Shown: positions 23,647 through 33,599, counted from the first letter of the stretch. The stretch: 64,000 bases of DNA from Pedobacter insulae (GCF_900113525.1 NZ_FOPP01000003.1:62001-126000); one strand, 5' to 3'. Translations and numbers: made by a program. The notes: generated from the letters alone by a model not told the origin.

Positions 23647-24894
23647 TTATTTTATGCCGACCGCATGGTCATTCTCAAAATTTTCTCCGCTCCAAATTTT
23701 TTGTGAGCTCCATTTAACAGGCTTCCCTGCCCAAAAAGGATCTGTTTCTGGCAATCCCAGCGGTAAAAATATAGCTGTGGCAAGGTATGGACTACCTTGA
23801 TTATTATAAGAATCTGCTATATTAGGCTGGTCGCCATAAAGTCCCAAAGTGAGCCAGCCGTTTTTATAAGTGGTTGGACTTTCTAGTGTTTTCTTAAGCA
23901 CTGCGGTTAGCGCCCCCCTCACCTGCTCAGGACTTAGCTGTGCTGGAAGTGCCTTTCGATAGGCCATATCAGCTAAATGATGGAAAGCTGCACCCCGGTA
24001 AATAAGTGACCTTCCTGTCGCCGGAAAAGTACCGTCCATCGCAATCAAGCGTTCTTGTATGACTGCGTATCGTTCGTTTCGATTTTTTATCTTCTCGAAC
24101 ATGGCATTATAGATATTCGTTTTTTTCTTAATCACCTCGGCAATCGAAGCTAAGTATGGGTGGATTACGAAGCTATTATAGTAATCAAAAGCATAATTAG
24201 TTCCATCTTTATACATTCCATCGCCAACATACCACTGTTCCATTTGCTGCAAGGCATAATCAACACGCATGGGATCCCATGGATAACCAAACTTGGCAAA
24301 AAAAGCTTCGTTCAGTGCAGAAAATAGTAACCAATTTGAAAAACCTGGTCGGAATTGCCGAGTAGTAAGGATCGCTTTCATCAACAACTGCTGATTTTTT
24401 GCGCCGAGGTTTTCCCAAAGCCAAGGGGCCCGCATTACGGCAATCGCTATAAATGAAGCATCAACCAATTGTTGCCCTGCTAGATCAAAACGCATAAAAT
24501 CATTTGCATTAGAATCTAAAGCATGTTCGAGGCTCGCTATTGCCCATGTACGATACTGACTTCTAAGTGCAACTTCTTGGGCAGGTCCCCCTTCCAATTG
24601 GAGCCAGGGGGCAATTCCGCATAACACCCTTCCTAACACTTCAACATATTGCACTTTGATTCTAGACTCCTTATTGTCTGCCCGGATAGAGGTAACTTTG
24701 GGCATTACAATTCTGAGACTGTCTTTAGCCAAACTAGATAAAACTGGCCTAACCATTATATCTAATTGCTGCAACCAAAATTGCCGATCCGTTAAAACCT
24801 CTTGCTTCTTTGTTTTTCTTTGTGCAAAAGTACCAATAGTGATAAAAAGTAGGCTTAACGACAACAGCCCTATACGAACAGCTTTGAATTTCAT
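23647..24894 (-). CDS. DUF2264 domain-containing secreted protein
   Basis: A 415-residue protein with an N-terminal signal peptide (about 1-24) and a helical, alpha/alpha-barrel-like DUF2264 domain: GRVLCGIAPWLQLEGGP, FDLAGQQLVDASFIAIAVMRAP, WLLFSALNEAFF and WYVGDGMYKDGTNYAFDYYNSF. The fold and the family's neighbours in other genomes suggest a role in polysaccharide breakdown, but no carbohydrate genes are adjacent here. Its stop lies just before the regulatory region of ArsR module 2, which is on the same strand, so readthrough into that module is possible. Confidence 0.88.
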   Translation of the reverse strand: MKFKAVRIGLLSLSLLFITIGTFAQRKTKKQEVLTDRQFWLQQLDIMVRPVLSSLAKDSLRIVMPKVTSIRADNKESRIKVQYVEVLGRVLCGIAPWLQLEGGPAQEVALRSQYRTWAIASLEHALDSNANDFMRFDLAGQQLVDASFIAIAVMRAPWLWENLGAKNQQLLMKAILTTRQFRPGFSNWLLFSALNEAFFAKFGYPWDPMRVDYALQQMEQWYVGDGMYKDGTNYAFDYYNSFVIHPYLASIAEVIKKKTNIYNAMFEKIKNRNERYAVIQERLIAMDGTFPATGRSLIYRGAAFHHLADMAYRKALPAQLSPEQVRGALTAVLKKTLESPTTYKNGWLTLGLYGDQPNIADSYNNQGSPYLATAIFLPLGLPETDPFWAGKPVKWSSQKIWSGENFENDHAVGIK

Positions 24895-24964
24895 AAATAT
24901 CTAATAGTTTGCAGAGAATTAAGCTCTCCAGGCAAGTTAAATATATGAAATAATTGCAATACTC

Positions 24965-25249
24965 TTAACCTTCGTCCTTCAACCTTTTATCTACAATGAA
25001 GGGTGCGAATGGTAACAATGAAGCAACGAAGATCAATACTACCTTTCCAAAATTCCATTTTCTTTCTTGCCAGGCCATTACTAAGCAAATGCCGTATAAT
25101 ACAAAGAGCAAACCATGTACCCAACCAGTATATTTTACCGCTAAAGGCATTTCCGCCCAATACTTTAACGGCATGGCCACAAATATTAATAAAATATAAG
25201 ACAGGCCTTCAGCCACTGCTACTTTTCTGAAAATGTTTAACGAAGTCAT
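24965..25249 (-). CDS. DUF3817 domain-containing membrane protein
   Basis: A 94-residue protein with three hydrophobic helices. AEGLSYILLIFVAMPLKY near the start, the central VKYTGWVHGLLFVLYG and a final LLPFAPFIVDKRL match the DUF3817 family of small integral membrane proteins. Function is unknown. Confidence 0.88.
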   Translation of the reverse strand: MTSLNIFRKVAVAEGLSYILLIFVAMPLKYWAEMPLAVKYTGWVHGLLFVLYGICLVMAWQERKWNFGKVVLIFVASLLPFAPFIVDKRLKDEG

Positions 25250-25360
25250 TTTATAACGATATAAGCACTAAAAATAAGGATAGCTTCTTAGAACTCAAAG
25301 CTATCTAGGTATTTATGACATGACCCTGTATTTAGCAATATTTAACTCGATATTCCCTTT

Positions 25361-25882
25361 CTAAAGCCGGCTAAGCCTTTCTTTTATCCGATACAGGTAT
25401 TTATTGCGATAATATAGATCTTTAATTTCTTTTAAACTTGCTTCCTGAGACTCCTCATCGCTTTGGTCGAATGAAGCAGTTAACGCATGCAAATCTCTCC
25501 TTAAAGCATCTTCAATCTCGGAAATCTGATTGGTTAATGTTGTCATTTTATCAGGATCTGGATCAAATTCCATTTCCATGAGGGCTTCATTTACTTCCAT
25601 CATTTCCATCAAAAAATGTTGTGGTAAGGCGTAATTCTCTCCTTCAACCAACTGGCCTTTCAATTGAAGGATATATTGTAAGCGTTTTTGATCATCTCTT
25701 AATACCTGAAATGATTTATTGTTTAGCGTCGATAGTTCTAAAATCTCCTCCTGTTTTTCTTGACTTTCGTTAATGTAAAAATCTGGATGATACTTTTTGC
25801 TTAGTGCATAAAATTTTTGCTTAACTACATCCTGGTCAGGATTAAAACTAATTGGTATTTCGTAAAAATCGAAGTAATTCAT
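25361..25882 (-). CDS. hscB: HscB-like Fe-S cluster co-chaperone
   Basis: A 173-residue J-protein. The N-terminal J domain carries the HPD triad at 32-34 (KKYHPDFY) and the C-terminal half is the helical HscB domain, with QHFLMEMMEVNEAL and a final YRNKYLYRIKERL. HscB delivers the IscU scaffold to the Hsp70 HscA during Fe-S cluster assembly. No other isc genes are nearby. It is the last gene of the rseP-side minus-strand run. Confidence 0.92.
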   Translation of the reverse strand: MNYFDFYEIPISFNPDQDVVKQKFYALSKKYHPDFYINESQEKQEEILELSTLNNKSFQVLRDDQKRLQYILQLKGQLVEGENYALPQHFLMEMMEVNEALMEMEFDPDPDKMTTLTNQISEIEDALRRDLHALTASFDQSDEESQEASLKEIKDLYYRNKYLYRIKERLSRL

Positions 25883-25883
25883 T

Positions 25884-25926
25884 GGTTAATTAGCTAATTA
25901 GCCAATTAGCTAATTAGCTAATCAAC
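25884..25926. repeat. AT-rich tandem repeat of TTAGCTAA units
   Basis: Four to five near-identical copies of a roughly 8-bp unit (TAATTAGC / CTAATTAG) fill the rseP-hscB spacer. A related short stretch (GCTAATCAGCTAATTAC) occurs in the dxr-GH3 spacer near 28536-28552. It is self-complementary and may be a local slippage product. Confidence 0.7.
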
Positions 25927-27318
25927 TTATTTATTAAAAATCTTCAAAATATCATTTCCAAAAGCGAAAACCATTAAGCTTAACAATATGACAAAGCCCA
26001 CCACTTGAGCTCGCTCCATAAATTTATCGCCAAGCGGCTTTCCTTTAATCATTTCTATGACAAGGAATACAACATGCCCTCCATCTAAAGCCGGGATAGG
26101 CAATAAATTCATAAAAGCCAATGCCATAGAAATTAAACCAGTTAAACGCCAGAAATTAAACCAGTCAAACTCGGCTCCATACACCTTTGCAATACCAATC
26201 GGACTGCTAATATTACGGGCACTAACCTTTCCTGTAATCATTTTCCATATCCCTTTTCCATTGTCCGCAAAAGTCGTCCAGCCTTTAGTTGTACCAACGC
26301 CAAATGACTCAAAGAAAGTATAATCTATATGACGGGTTGGTAATTTATCTCTGGTAATATAAATGCCAATTGTACCTTCGTTGCTTACTTTAGGGTTTAG
26401 TATAAGTTCATTACGATCTCTTTTAACCTTTAAAACAATTGTTTTACCTGCCGAAGCTTGCACTGCAGTAGTAAAATCGTCTATAAATCTTACTGGCTTA
26501 CCATTAATTGAGATTACGCTATCACCCTCTTTCACCCCTGCATCATAAGCTGGAGTTTGCACTTTTTCAGGTTTTCCAAAAATGGATTGTTTAAGTTTAG
26601 CGAGCCAGCCTGTCTTCTCCCCCATTGGTCCGTTAACACTGGATATTTCTTTGGCAATAACCCTAGGCTCAATAAACTCATCCATGCTATGCTTACTAAT
26701 GCTATCCAATACAGACTCTGGCACAGTTAAATCTATCGCTTTGCCTTCACGAGAAATGGTTAATTTTGGGCTTCCCAGTAAAACTTTAGAGGTAATTATT
26801 TCTTCGAACCTAACAACTTTTTGTCCATTTATGGCCAGGATTTTATCTCCATTCTGTAAACCCATTTGCTGACCAACAATACCTGGATGTACACCATTAA
26901 CTAATTGATCGTTAGCGATGTAAGTTTCACCGTATTTAAAAGTAAGCATCCAAAATATAAAGATACCTACGATAATATTCACAATAATCCCCCCCAACAT
27001 AACGATTAAGCGTTGCCAAGCAGGTTTTGATCGAAACTCCCATGGCTGAGGAGGTAAAGCCATTTGTTCCACATCCATTGATTCATCGATCATTCCCGAA
27101 ATTTTCACGTAACCGCCCAATGGCAACCACCCTATTCCATACTCTGTATCTCCAATTTTAAAACTTACCAGTTTAAAACCCCAGGCATCAAAAAAAAGAT
27201 AAAACTTTTCAACTTTTATTCCAAAAGCACGTGCGGCTAAAAAATGTCCTAATTCGTGTAAAATTACTAGTATCGATAATCCCAGCAAAAGCTGGCCCGC
27301 CATAATCAGTCCGTTCAT
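25927..27318 (-). CDS. rseP: RseP-like site-2 intramembrane metalloprotease
   Basis: A 463-residue membrane protease of family M50. The zinc site HELGH is at 21-25 in the first helix, a PDZ region follows near 140-200 (HPGIVGQQMGLQNGDKILAINGQ), a second PDZ region near 270-300, and LLPIPALDGGH in the third helix supplies the metal-binding aspartate. RseP cleaves anti-sigma factors and signal-peptide remnants in the inner membrane. Two PDZ domains is normal. It follows dxr by 43 nt, an arrangement common in many bacteria. Confidence 0.96.
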   Translation of the reverse strand: MNGLIMAGQLLLGLSILVILHELGHFLAARAFGIKVEKFYLFFDAWGFKLVSFKIGDTEYGIGWLPLGGYVKISGMIDESMDVEQMALPPQPWEFRSKPAWQRLIVMLGGIIVNIIVGIFIFWMLTFKYGETYIANDQLVNGVHPGIVGQQMGLQNGDKILAINGQKVVRFEEIITSKVLLGSPKLTISREGKAIDLTVPESVLDSISKHSMDEFIEPRVIAKEISSVNGPMGEKTGWLAKLKQSIFGKPEKVQTPAYDAGVKEGDSVISINGKPVRFIDDFTTAVQASAGKTIVLKVKRDRNELILNPKVSNEGTIGIYITRDKLPTRHIDYTFFESFGVGTTKGWTTFADNGKGIWKMITGKVSARNISSPIGIAKVYGAEFDWFNFWRLTGLISMALAFMNLLPIPALDGGHVVFLVIEMIKGKPLGDKFMERAQVVGFVILLSLMVFAFGNDILKIFNK

Positions 27319-27361
27319 ATATTATTATTGTATTATTCTTTGCTGTTAGATATGTTATAAT

Positions 27362-28507
27362 TTATTTTGTTACGCATTGATTTGCAAATATACGTGTCTG
27401 CTCATCGGTTTCTACATAATTATTTAAAGTAGGTTTAGCTATAAATTTTATAGTTTCCATACACTCTTCAATTACATCGCTCATTTGTAAAAATCCGATT
27501 TTATCCTTTAAAAATGCTTCCACAACAACTTCATTTGCGGCATTAATAATGCAGGGCATGTTTCCTCCTCTTCGCATTGCTTTAAACGCGAGCTCAAGGT
27601 TACGAAAACTTTTTGTATCTGCCTCGGAAAAAGTAAGGGAAGGATATTTTAAAAAGCTAAATCGCTCAAAACTACTAGGTACTCTTTGAGGATAAGCTAA
27701 AGCATAATGAATTGGCAATTTCATATCCGGGAGCCCCATTTGAGCCTTCATAGACCCGTCAGTAAACTGAACAATTGAATGGATAATAGACTGTGGATGC
27801 ACTATTACGTCAATTTGCTCGGTAGCCAATCCAAATAGCCATTTTGCTTCGATTGCCTCCAAACCTTTATTCATTAGAGATGCCGAATCAATGGTTATCT
27901 TGGCTCCCATCACCCAGTTTGGATGTTTCAAAGCTTCTTTTTTAGTTACGGTAGACAGAAAATCCAAATCTTTCCCTCTAAATGGTCCACCAGAAGCAGT
28001 TAAGTATATTTTTTCGATCGGGTTTAACTCCTCCCCCACTAAGCATTGAAAAATAGCTGAATGTTCTGAGTCAACGGGAATGATCTTAACTCCATTTTCT
28101 GCCGCTAGTTGCATAACCAACTCCCCTGCAACAACCAATGTTTCTTTGTTAGCCAAGCCAATATTCTTTTTAGCTTTAATTGCAGCAATCGTAGGTTTAA
28201 GTCCAACAGCCCCCATTATTGCCGTTAATACCAAATCGGTTTGTGATAACTCAACCGCAGCGATTAAAGCATCAGTGCCACATAAAACCTGCAGGTGAGG
28301 AAGTGCATTCTTCACAGTCTGATAATGATCTTCACATGTAATCACTACCAGCTCTGGCTTAAACTCTAGTGCCTGTTCAATTAATAATTTTGCGTTGTTT
28401 TGGGCGGTTAATGCATTTACTTGATATAAATGAGGGTTAGCACGGATTACAGCTAATGCTTGCGTTCCGATAGATCCTGTACTGCCTAATATCGATATAT
28501 TCTTCAA
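27362..28507 (-). CDS. dxr: 1-deoxy-D-xylulose 5-phosphate reductoisomerase
   Basis: Dxr makes 2-C-methyl-D-erythritol 4-phosphate, the committed step of the MEP isoprenoid pathway. The 381-residue protein opens with the NADPH loop GSTGSIGTQAL (7-17); PVDSEHSAIFQCL and ASGGPFRG are the metal and substrate regions, and the C-terminal helix bundle follows. The start codon appears to be TTG at 28507 (MKNISILGSTG), as no ATG fits the family N-terminus. Confidence 0.97.
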   Translation of the reverse strand: MKNISILGSTGSIGTQALAVIRANPHLYQVNALTAQNNAKLLIEQALEFKPELVVITCEDHYQTVKNALPHLQVLCGTDALIAAVELSQTDLVLTAIMGAVGLKPTIAAIKAKKNIGLANKETLVVAGELVMQLAAENGVKIIPVDSEHSAIFQCLVGEELNPIEKIYLTASGGPFRGKDLDFLSTVTKKEALKHPNWVMGAKITIDSASLMNKGLEAIEAKWLFGLATEQIDVIVHPQSIIHSIVQFTDGSMKAQMGLPDMKLPIHYALAYPQRVPSSFERFSFLKYPSLTFSEADTKSFRNLELAFKAMRRGGNMPCIINAANEVVVEAFLKDKIGFLQMSDVIEECMETIKFIAKPTLNNYVETDEQTRIFANQCVTK

Positions 28508-28540
28508 TTGGTTAATTTGTTAATTTCGTAAACTAGCTAA

Positions 28541-30043
28541 TCAGCTAATTACATATTTTTCGAGGCTACTTACGATCTCTCTATCGTTGCTTAACCTTGG
28601 TACTTTATTTTGTCCACCCAACTTTCCAGCTTTACGCATATAGTTCACAAATGCATCCTTTTGCAAGGTACGGATTATTAAAGGTTGTAGTATCTTCCCT
28701 TCAATGAGGTCAAAATAATAAATATTTTTCTGTTGTAGCGCTTCATCCACTTTTTTACTAAATGATACTATATCTTTCGGTGCTGAGCCAAATTCTACAA
28801 ACCATTCGTGAAAAGGAAGCTCGCCAGCTGGAGCATTAACCTGCGGAGCGACCGTAAATTCAGTGATTTCCACACCTTCCATATTCGCAACGGTTAACAA
28901 GGCATGCTCAACCTCTTCTCCAATTACATGCTCACCAAATGCAGATATAAAATGCTTAATTCGTCCGGTAACTAAAATTTTATAGGGATTTTTAGACACA
29001 AACTTTACTGTGTCGCCAATGCTATATCCCCATAAACCTGCATTTGTATTTAAAATAAGTGCATAGTTTTTATCCAGTTCCACCTCTGCCAAACTTAAAC
29101 GTGTAGGCGTTTCATGATAATATTCTTCTGAAGGAATAAATTCATAAAATATCCCGGCATCTACCAATAACAGCAAACTTTTATCGTCTTGTTTATCCTG
29201 GTAAGCTATAAATCCTTCAGAGGCGGGGTAGGTTTCTATCGAATCGATTTTTCTGCCAATGCTTGATTCTATCTTCGCACGGTAAGGTTCAAAATTAACT
29301 CCGCCGTACACAAACAGGCTAAAATTCTTAAAGATATCCTTTATTTTCTTTCCATTTGATTTTTCAATTAACCTATCGAAATACATTTGCACCCAAGGTG
29401 GAATTCCCGAAATAAGGGTCATATTTTGATCGATGGTTTCTTCGACAATCGCATCTACCTTGGCCTCCCAATCTTCAATGCAATTGGTTTTATAGGAAGG
29501 AAGCCGGTTTTTTTGCAAATAGGCAGGAACCAAATTTGCCACAATCCCAGACAAACGACCTACATAAATGCCGTTTTTCTTATCCATTACGGGACTTCCC
29601 TGTAAGAATATCATCTTTCCATTTACAAAATCAACATTTCCCGTTTCATGAATGTAAGTTAACAAAGCATTTCGAGCAGCTTTAATATGCTCGGGCATCG
29701 ATTCTTTAGATATAGGGATGTATTTTACACCAGATGTGGTTCCTGAAGTTTTGGCAAAGTATTTCGGTTTTCCCTTCCATAATACATCAGTCTCGCCATC
29801 TACAACCCGGTCTATATAAGGCCTGAGGCCTTCATAATCATTTATAGGTACATTCGTCTTAAAATCATCATAATCGTGAATAGCCGAAAATTGATGGTCT
29901 TTACCAAAGGAAGTGTGTTTGGCGTTTTTGATAAGGGCCTTAAATGTTTTTTCCTGAACAGTTAACGCATTGTTTTTCCATCTCTTGATCCTGTTTACAA
30001 CCCATGCCGCAAATGGCTTACTTAATGCTGCTTTTAATCCCAT
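28541..30043 (-). CDS. GH3 auxin-responsive promoter family protein (acyl-adenylating enzyme)
   Basis: A 500-residue member of the GH3 family, related to the acyl-adenylate-forming superfamily. The phosphate loop is TSGTTSGVKYIP near 102-113, with IETYPASEGFIA and YSIGDTVKF further on and GEHVIGEEVEHAL near the hinge. In plants GH3 enzymes join amino acids to hormones; the role of the bacterial proteins is not known, though amide or ester conjugation is likely. Confidence 0.9.
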   Translation of the reverse strand: MGLKAALSKPFAAWVVNRIKRWKNNALTVQEKTFKALIKNAKHTSFGKDHQFSAIHDYDDFKTNVPINDYEGLRPYIDRVVDGETDVLWKGKPKYFAKTSGTTSGVKYIPISKESMPEHIKAARNALLTYIHETGNVDFVNGKMIFLQGSPVMDKKNGIYVGRLSGIVANLVPAYLQKNRLPSYKTNCIEDWEAKVDAIVEETIDQNMTLISGIPPWVQMYFDRLIEKSNGKKIKDIFKNFSLFVYGGVNFEPYRAKIESSIGRKIDSIETYPASEGFIAYQDKQDDKSLLLLVDAGIFYEFIPSEEYYHETPTRLSLAEVELDKNYALILNTNAGLWGYSIGDTVKFVSKNPYKILVTGRIKHFISAFGEHVIGEEVEHALLTVANMEGVEITEFTVAPQVNAPAGELPFHEWFVEFGSAPKDIVSFSKKVDEALQQKNIYYFDLIEGKILQPLIIRTLQKDAFVNYMRKAGKLGGQNKVPRLSNDREIVSSLEKYVIS

Positions 30044-30061
30044 ACCTGTGAAGCAATTTTC

Positions 30062-30937
30062 TTAAACAATGTTGTGAATAATATCAGGATGTTCATCACC
30101 ATCATATTCGCTCATTATTTTACGATAAGCGACCGCAAAAAAAGCTGTTGTAAAGGGAACTATGACAAACGAACTAAATACAACAACAATCAAAGAGATG
30201 TATTGGTTTATGTCATAATCGAAAAAGAAATTGATCAGACGGAAGCCTGTCATAACTACGATGTAAAAAAAACCAAATACAATTGCCTGAACTAGCACTA
30301 AACCCACGAAAATGAATAGGAGTTTAATAAAGTTTCCTTTAGTAGTTGCTAAGCTAAATTTAATTGATTCAAATGAAGTAACATGTTTATCTATAATGAA
30401 GAAAGGGAAAAAGATAATCCTAATAAAGGTAAAGAAAATACTAAGAATCGCAATCCCCACAGAAATGTTTACGATTATTTCTCCCGCCTGTGTGTAATTA
30501 TTGAATATTCCTTGATTTACTCCAAATTTTAGGATAAGTTCTAGAATATAAAGAACAGGCATCAGCAAAATGCCGACAAGGAAGATGCTTAATCCAAAAT
30601 AAATTGCACCTACTAAAAACCGTCCAATTTCAAGTCTAGTGGGCAAGGTTTCGATGATGGTTATTTCCGCATTTTCATGATCTAATAATCTGAATATATA
30701 TTTGATTAAACATAATTCTACAACGCAATAGCTCATGATAAAGATCAAGAGCATAATAATCCTGATACCTACATGTAGCTCGCCCATAAAGAAAGCCATA
30801 AATGTTGAGGTAGATGCCGTAATAAAAATTAAAAAGCAAAGTGTTGCAATCGAAACATAATTGTCGCGCGTAACTTTCCATGCGTCAAAAATCACTTCTT
30901 TAACCGCAAAGGAGCTCTCTTTTAAATAGTCGATCAT
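30062..30937 (-). CDS. Hypothetical multi-pass membrane protein
   Basis: A 291-residue protein with six hydrophobic helices, the first near residue 28-50 and the last near 252-278. No family I can name. Its start overlaps the stop of the upstream glycosyltransferase gene by 4 nt, and it lies between that gene and the GH3 gene, so a role at the envelope with the glycosyltransferases is possible but inferred only from context. Confidence 0.75.
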   Translation of the reverse strand: MIDYLKESSFAVKEVIFDAWKVTRDNYVSIATLCFLIFITASTSTFMAFFMGELHVGIRIIMLLIFIMSYCVVELCLIKYIFRLLDHENAEITIIETLPTRLEIGRFLVGAIYFGLSIFLVGILLMPVLYILELILKFGVNQGIFNNYTQAGEIIVNISVGIAILSIFFTFIRIIFFPFFIIDKHVTSFESIKFSLATTKGNFIKLLFIFVGLVLVQAIVFGFFYIVVMTGFRLINFFFDYDINQYISLIVVVFSSFVIVPFTTAFFAVAYRKIMSEYDGDEHPDIIHNIV

Positions 30938-31902
30938 GATTGTTTAAATATTACTCTTTTCCAAAAATCTTGTATAAATCCTAATCCATAAGCAGTAAGC
31001 TGGATAAATGATGCTATAACACTCAAAAATGCAATTTTAATTGATTTATTAAGTTGCCATGAGTGAAAAAATATCAACATAAAATACAATAAGACCAGCA
31101 GATTACAAATATAAGCTAAGGGCGTATAAAACACATTTAACAGCAAAGTCAATATCATTCCTAGCGTGGCAAAGCTTGGAAAAAAATGCACTAGTTTCAG
31201 TGTTGATGGAAAATGTTTGTAAATATTAATTCTTGCCCTGCCGAAAAAATGCAGTTGTTTATAAAACTGACTAAAACTTGTTCTTCTTTTATGGTACACC
31301 TTAGCATCGGGAATCAAGCCGATTTTAAATCCGTTTTCATGAATTCTAATGCTATATTCGATATCCTCGCCCAGCCGTGTTAGCACAAACCCTCCAACCT
31401 TTTCATAAACTGCTCTTGAAACCCCCATGTTAAAACTACGGGGATGAAACTGTCCGATGTGCTTTTTGTTCCCTCTAATTCCTCCGGTAGTAAAAGGTGA
31501 AGTCATCGCATAACTAATAGCCTTTTGCACCGGCGTAAAACTCTCATGTGCTGCATCAGGTCCGCCATAGGCATCCAGCTGATGTTCAAATAGGTATTTG
31601 GAAACGATCTCCAAGTAGTCAGATGGGATCAGACAGTCGGAGTCGAAAATAACAAAATAGTCTCCTTTTGCCCTTTCGAAACCAAAATTGCGGGAAAAGC
31701 CCTGGCCTTCATTAGGCTTAAAAAAGTATTTTACATCCAATTGATCTTGATAAGAAGCAACAATTTCTTTTGCGTCTTTAACAGAACCATCTTCAATAAC
31801 CAACACTTCAAATTGATTATAGGTTTGCTGGGTTAGGGTTGCTAAAAGCTCATCAATTTCTTGAGGTCGATTATAAAGGGGGATAATAATAGAAAAAAAC
31901 AT
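30934..31902 (-). CDS. Family 2 glycosyltransferase with membrane C-terminus
   Basis: A 322-residue GT-A glycosyltransferase. The N-terminal IIPLYNRPQEIDELLATL and VLVIEDGS bind the nucleotide-sugar, YFVIFDSDCLIP carries the metal-binding DxD, and GEDIEYSIRI is the catalytic-base region. The last 80 residues form two to three membrane helices. The donor and acceptor are unknown. It follows the second GT by 3 nt. Confidence 0.92.
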   Translation of the reverse strand: MFFSIIIPLYNRPQEIDELLATLTQQTYNQFEVLVIEDGSVKDAKEIVASYQDQLDVKYFFKPNEGQGFSRNFGFERAKGDYFVIFDSDCLIPSDYLEIVSKYLFEHQLDAYGGPDAAHESFTPVQKAISYAMTSPFTTGGIRGNKKHIGQFHPRSFNMGVSRAVYEKVGGFVLTRLGEDIEYSIRIHENGFKIGLIPDAKVYHKRRTSFSQFYKQLHFFGRARINIYKHFPSTLKLVHFFPSFATLGMILTLLLNVFYTPLAYICNLLVLLYFMLIFFHSWQLNKSIKIAFLSVIASFIQLTAYGLGFIQDFWKRVIFKQS

Positions 31903-31905
31903 TCC

Positions 31906-32856
31906 TTAATTTATTTCCTTTTCTATTAAATAAGTATTCCTTTCAACTGCATTTCTAGTAACTAATTCACCTACAAAACCAGCTAAAAACAACTGAGTAC
32001 CAATAATAACAGCGGTTAATGCTAAGTAAAATAGCGGTTGGTCTGTTACTTCTCGATAAGCCGAACCCCAGGCAATGTGATAAAGTTTTACGGCGATTAA
32101 CCAAATTGCCATTAGGGTTCCGATAAATACACTTAATGCCCCAATCGCTCCGAAGAAATGCATTGGTCGTTTGCCAAATTTACCTACAAAGAAAATAGTT
32201 AGTAAATCTAGAAAACCATTGATAAATCTACTCAAGCCGAACTTTGTAGTACCGTATTTCCTTGCACGATGCTCAACAATTTGCTCTCCGATTTTCGTAA
32301 AACCTGCCCATTTAGCAATAACCGGAATGTAACGGTGCATTTCTCCGTAAACCTCAATTGTTTTAACTACGTCCAAACGATAAGCCTTTAAGCCACAGTT
32401 GAAATCATTCAACTGAATTCCACTCATTTTTCGGGTAGCTGCATTAAATAATTTAGTAGGAACAGTTTTTGTAATCGGATCATATCGCTTTGCTTTCCAA
32501 CCAGAAACCAAATCGTAATTTTCTTCCTTAATGCGTTTATATAATGCGGGTATCTCATCCGGACTATCTTGTAAATCGGCATCCATTGTAATAACTACAT
32601 CTCCTTGTACAGCGTCGAAACCCACATTCAGCGCTGCAGATTTGCCGTAGTTCCTCCTGAATTTAATGCCTTTAACGGCACTATATGTTTCCCTTAACTT
32701 TGTAATCACCTCCCAAGAAGCATCATTACTTCCATCGTCAACGAACACAACTTCGTAAGAAAATTTATTTGCCGACATTACCTTATCAATCCAAGCCATT
32801 AACTCGGGCAATGATTCTTCTTCGTTATATAAAGGTACTACAATTGATATATCCAT
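31906..32856 (-). CDS. Polyprenyl-phosphate glycosyltransferase (GtrB/DPM1-like)
   Basis: A 316-residue GT2 enzyme of the dolichol-phosphate-mannose synthase type: VVPLYNEEESLPELM, FVDDGSNDASW, MDADLQDSPDEIP and YGTTKFGLSRFINGF, then two C-terminal membrane helices. Relatives move a sugar from a UDP- or GDP-sugar to undecaprenyl phosphate for use outside the membrane, for example in glycan decoration or lipid A modification. Confidence 0.93.
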   Translation of the reverse strand: MDISIVVPLYNEEESLPELMAWIDKVMSANKFSYEVVFVDDGSNDASWEVITKLRETYSAVKGIKFRRNYGKSAALNVGFDAVQGDVVITMDADLQDSPDEIPALYKRIKEENYDLVSGWKAKRYDPITKTVPTKLFNAATRKMSGIQLNDFNCGLKAYRLDVVKTIEVYGEMHRYIPVIAKWAGFTKIGEQIVEHRARKYGTTKFGLSRFINGFLDLLTIFFVGKFGKRPMHFFGAIGALSVFIGTLMAIWLIAVKLYHIAWGSAYREVTDQPLFYLALTAVIIGTQLFLAGFVGELVTRNAVERNTYLIEKEIN

Positions 32857-32870
32857 TTATTTAGTATTAT

Positions 32871-32955
32871 CGTCTTTGCGAGGAGGAACGACAAAGCAAT
32901 CTCAAATGTAGATTGCCACTCGCTTGGCTCTTCCCGCCCTTCGTTCGCAATGACG
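32871..32955. repeat. REP-like palindromic repeat, diverged copy
   Basis: CGTCTTTGCGAGGAGGAACGAC-type left end and TTCGCAATGACG right end enclose the AAGCAATCTC core and its partner. It is a degraded relative of the perfect copy at 48893-48950. It occupies the spacer between the DUF4199 gene and the glycosyltransferase genes. Confidence 0.78.
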
Positions 32956-32965
32956 CATTATTAGA

Positions 32966-33008
32966 AACGTGCAAATTTCATCAATTATTTTGACAAAACT
33001 TGCACGTT
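32966..33008 (-). other. Hairpin downstream of DUF4199
   Basis: AACGTGCAA (32966-32974) pairs with TTGCACGTT (33000-33008), a perfect 9-bp stem with a 25-nt loop. It lies after the DUF4199 stop codon on the minus strand. No T run follows, so it may be a message-end or processing hairpin but is not a canonical terminator. Confidence 0.5.
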
Positions 33009-33029
33009 AAAAATTTATCTTAATCAATA

Positions 33030-33584
33030 TTATACTTGATCATCCTGATGTAACGGACGATCTTTTTTAAGAAAGGCAGCAGTAATTAAGCTAATCAACA
33101 AGCCAACGATCGCATACATGATCGCAGCTCCAAAAGCTGTAAAATAAATCATATAGTCGGCCATCATTTCTATTCCTTTAATCTTTTGCTCGTCGCCATT
33201 TGCATTCGTAATCGCAGTGTCTATCATCTGCTGTAAGCCGGCGGCATCTATAAATTTATAGTAGATAAACATTAGAATACCAATAAACAACCCTGCATAA
33301 GCAGCTACTTTAAAGCCAGTTGAAAATCCTCGTCCATACGACATAAAGCCGCCCAAATCATCTTTATGCTTTTTTTGCGCATAAAAAATCGCATAAATAT
33401 AGGTAACCCATGATAATAAAACCACAAGTGCTGTTTGATACCAAGGCACATCGGTAGCTTGGGCATCAATCCCTAAGACTCTCATTACCACGGTTAAGAT
33501 AATAATGTAGATTGCAAAGCTAATTGCAACCTGAAATGCCAGTTTATTAGGCTTGATTTGTTCTTCTGCTAATTGTTGTTCCAT
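33030..33584 (-). CDS. DUF4199 domain-containing membrane protein
   Basis: A 184-residue protein with four hydrophobic helices. FAIYIIILTVVMRVLG, YAIFYAQKKHKDDLGGFMSYGRGFSTGFKVAAYAGLF and the C-terminal GLLISLITAAFLKKDRP agree with DUF4199, a Bacteroidota family of unknown function. It is 15 nt after the acidic hypothetical gene, at the end of the BatA-like unit. Confidence 0.9.
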   Translation of the reverse strand: MEQQLAEEQIKPNKLAFQVAISFAIYIIILTVVMRVLGIDAQATDVPWYQTALVVLLSWVTYIYAIFYAQKKHKDDLGGFMSYGRGFSTGFKVAAYAGLFIGILMFIYYKFIDAAGLQQMIDTAITNANGDEQKIKGIEMMADYMIYFTAFGAAIMYAIVGLLISLITAAFLKKDRPLHQDDQV

Positions 33585-33599
33585 TTTTAATAGTTTAGT

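Noticed and set aside
26963..27318. Second start ATG (MAGQLLL) in the RseP-like gene
   Set aside because: Both starts leave the HELGH helix intact; the first is kept as it matches common family length, but the difference is only five residues.
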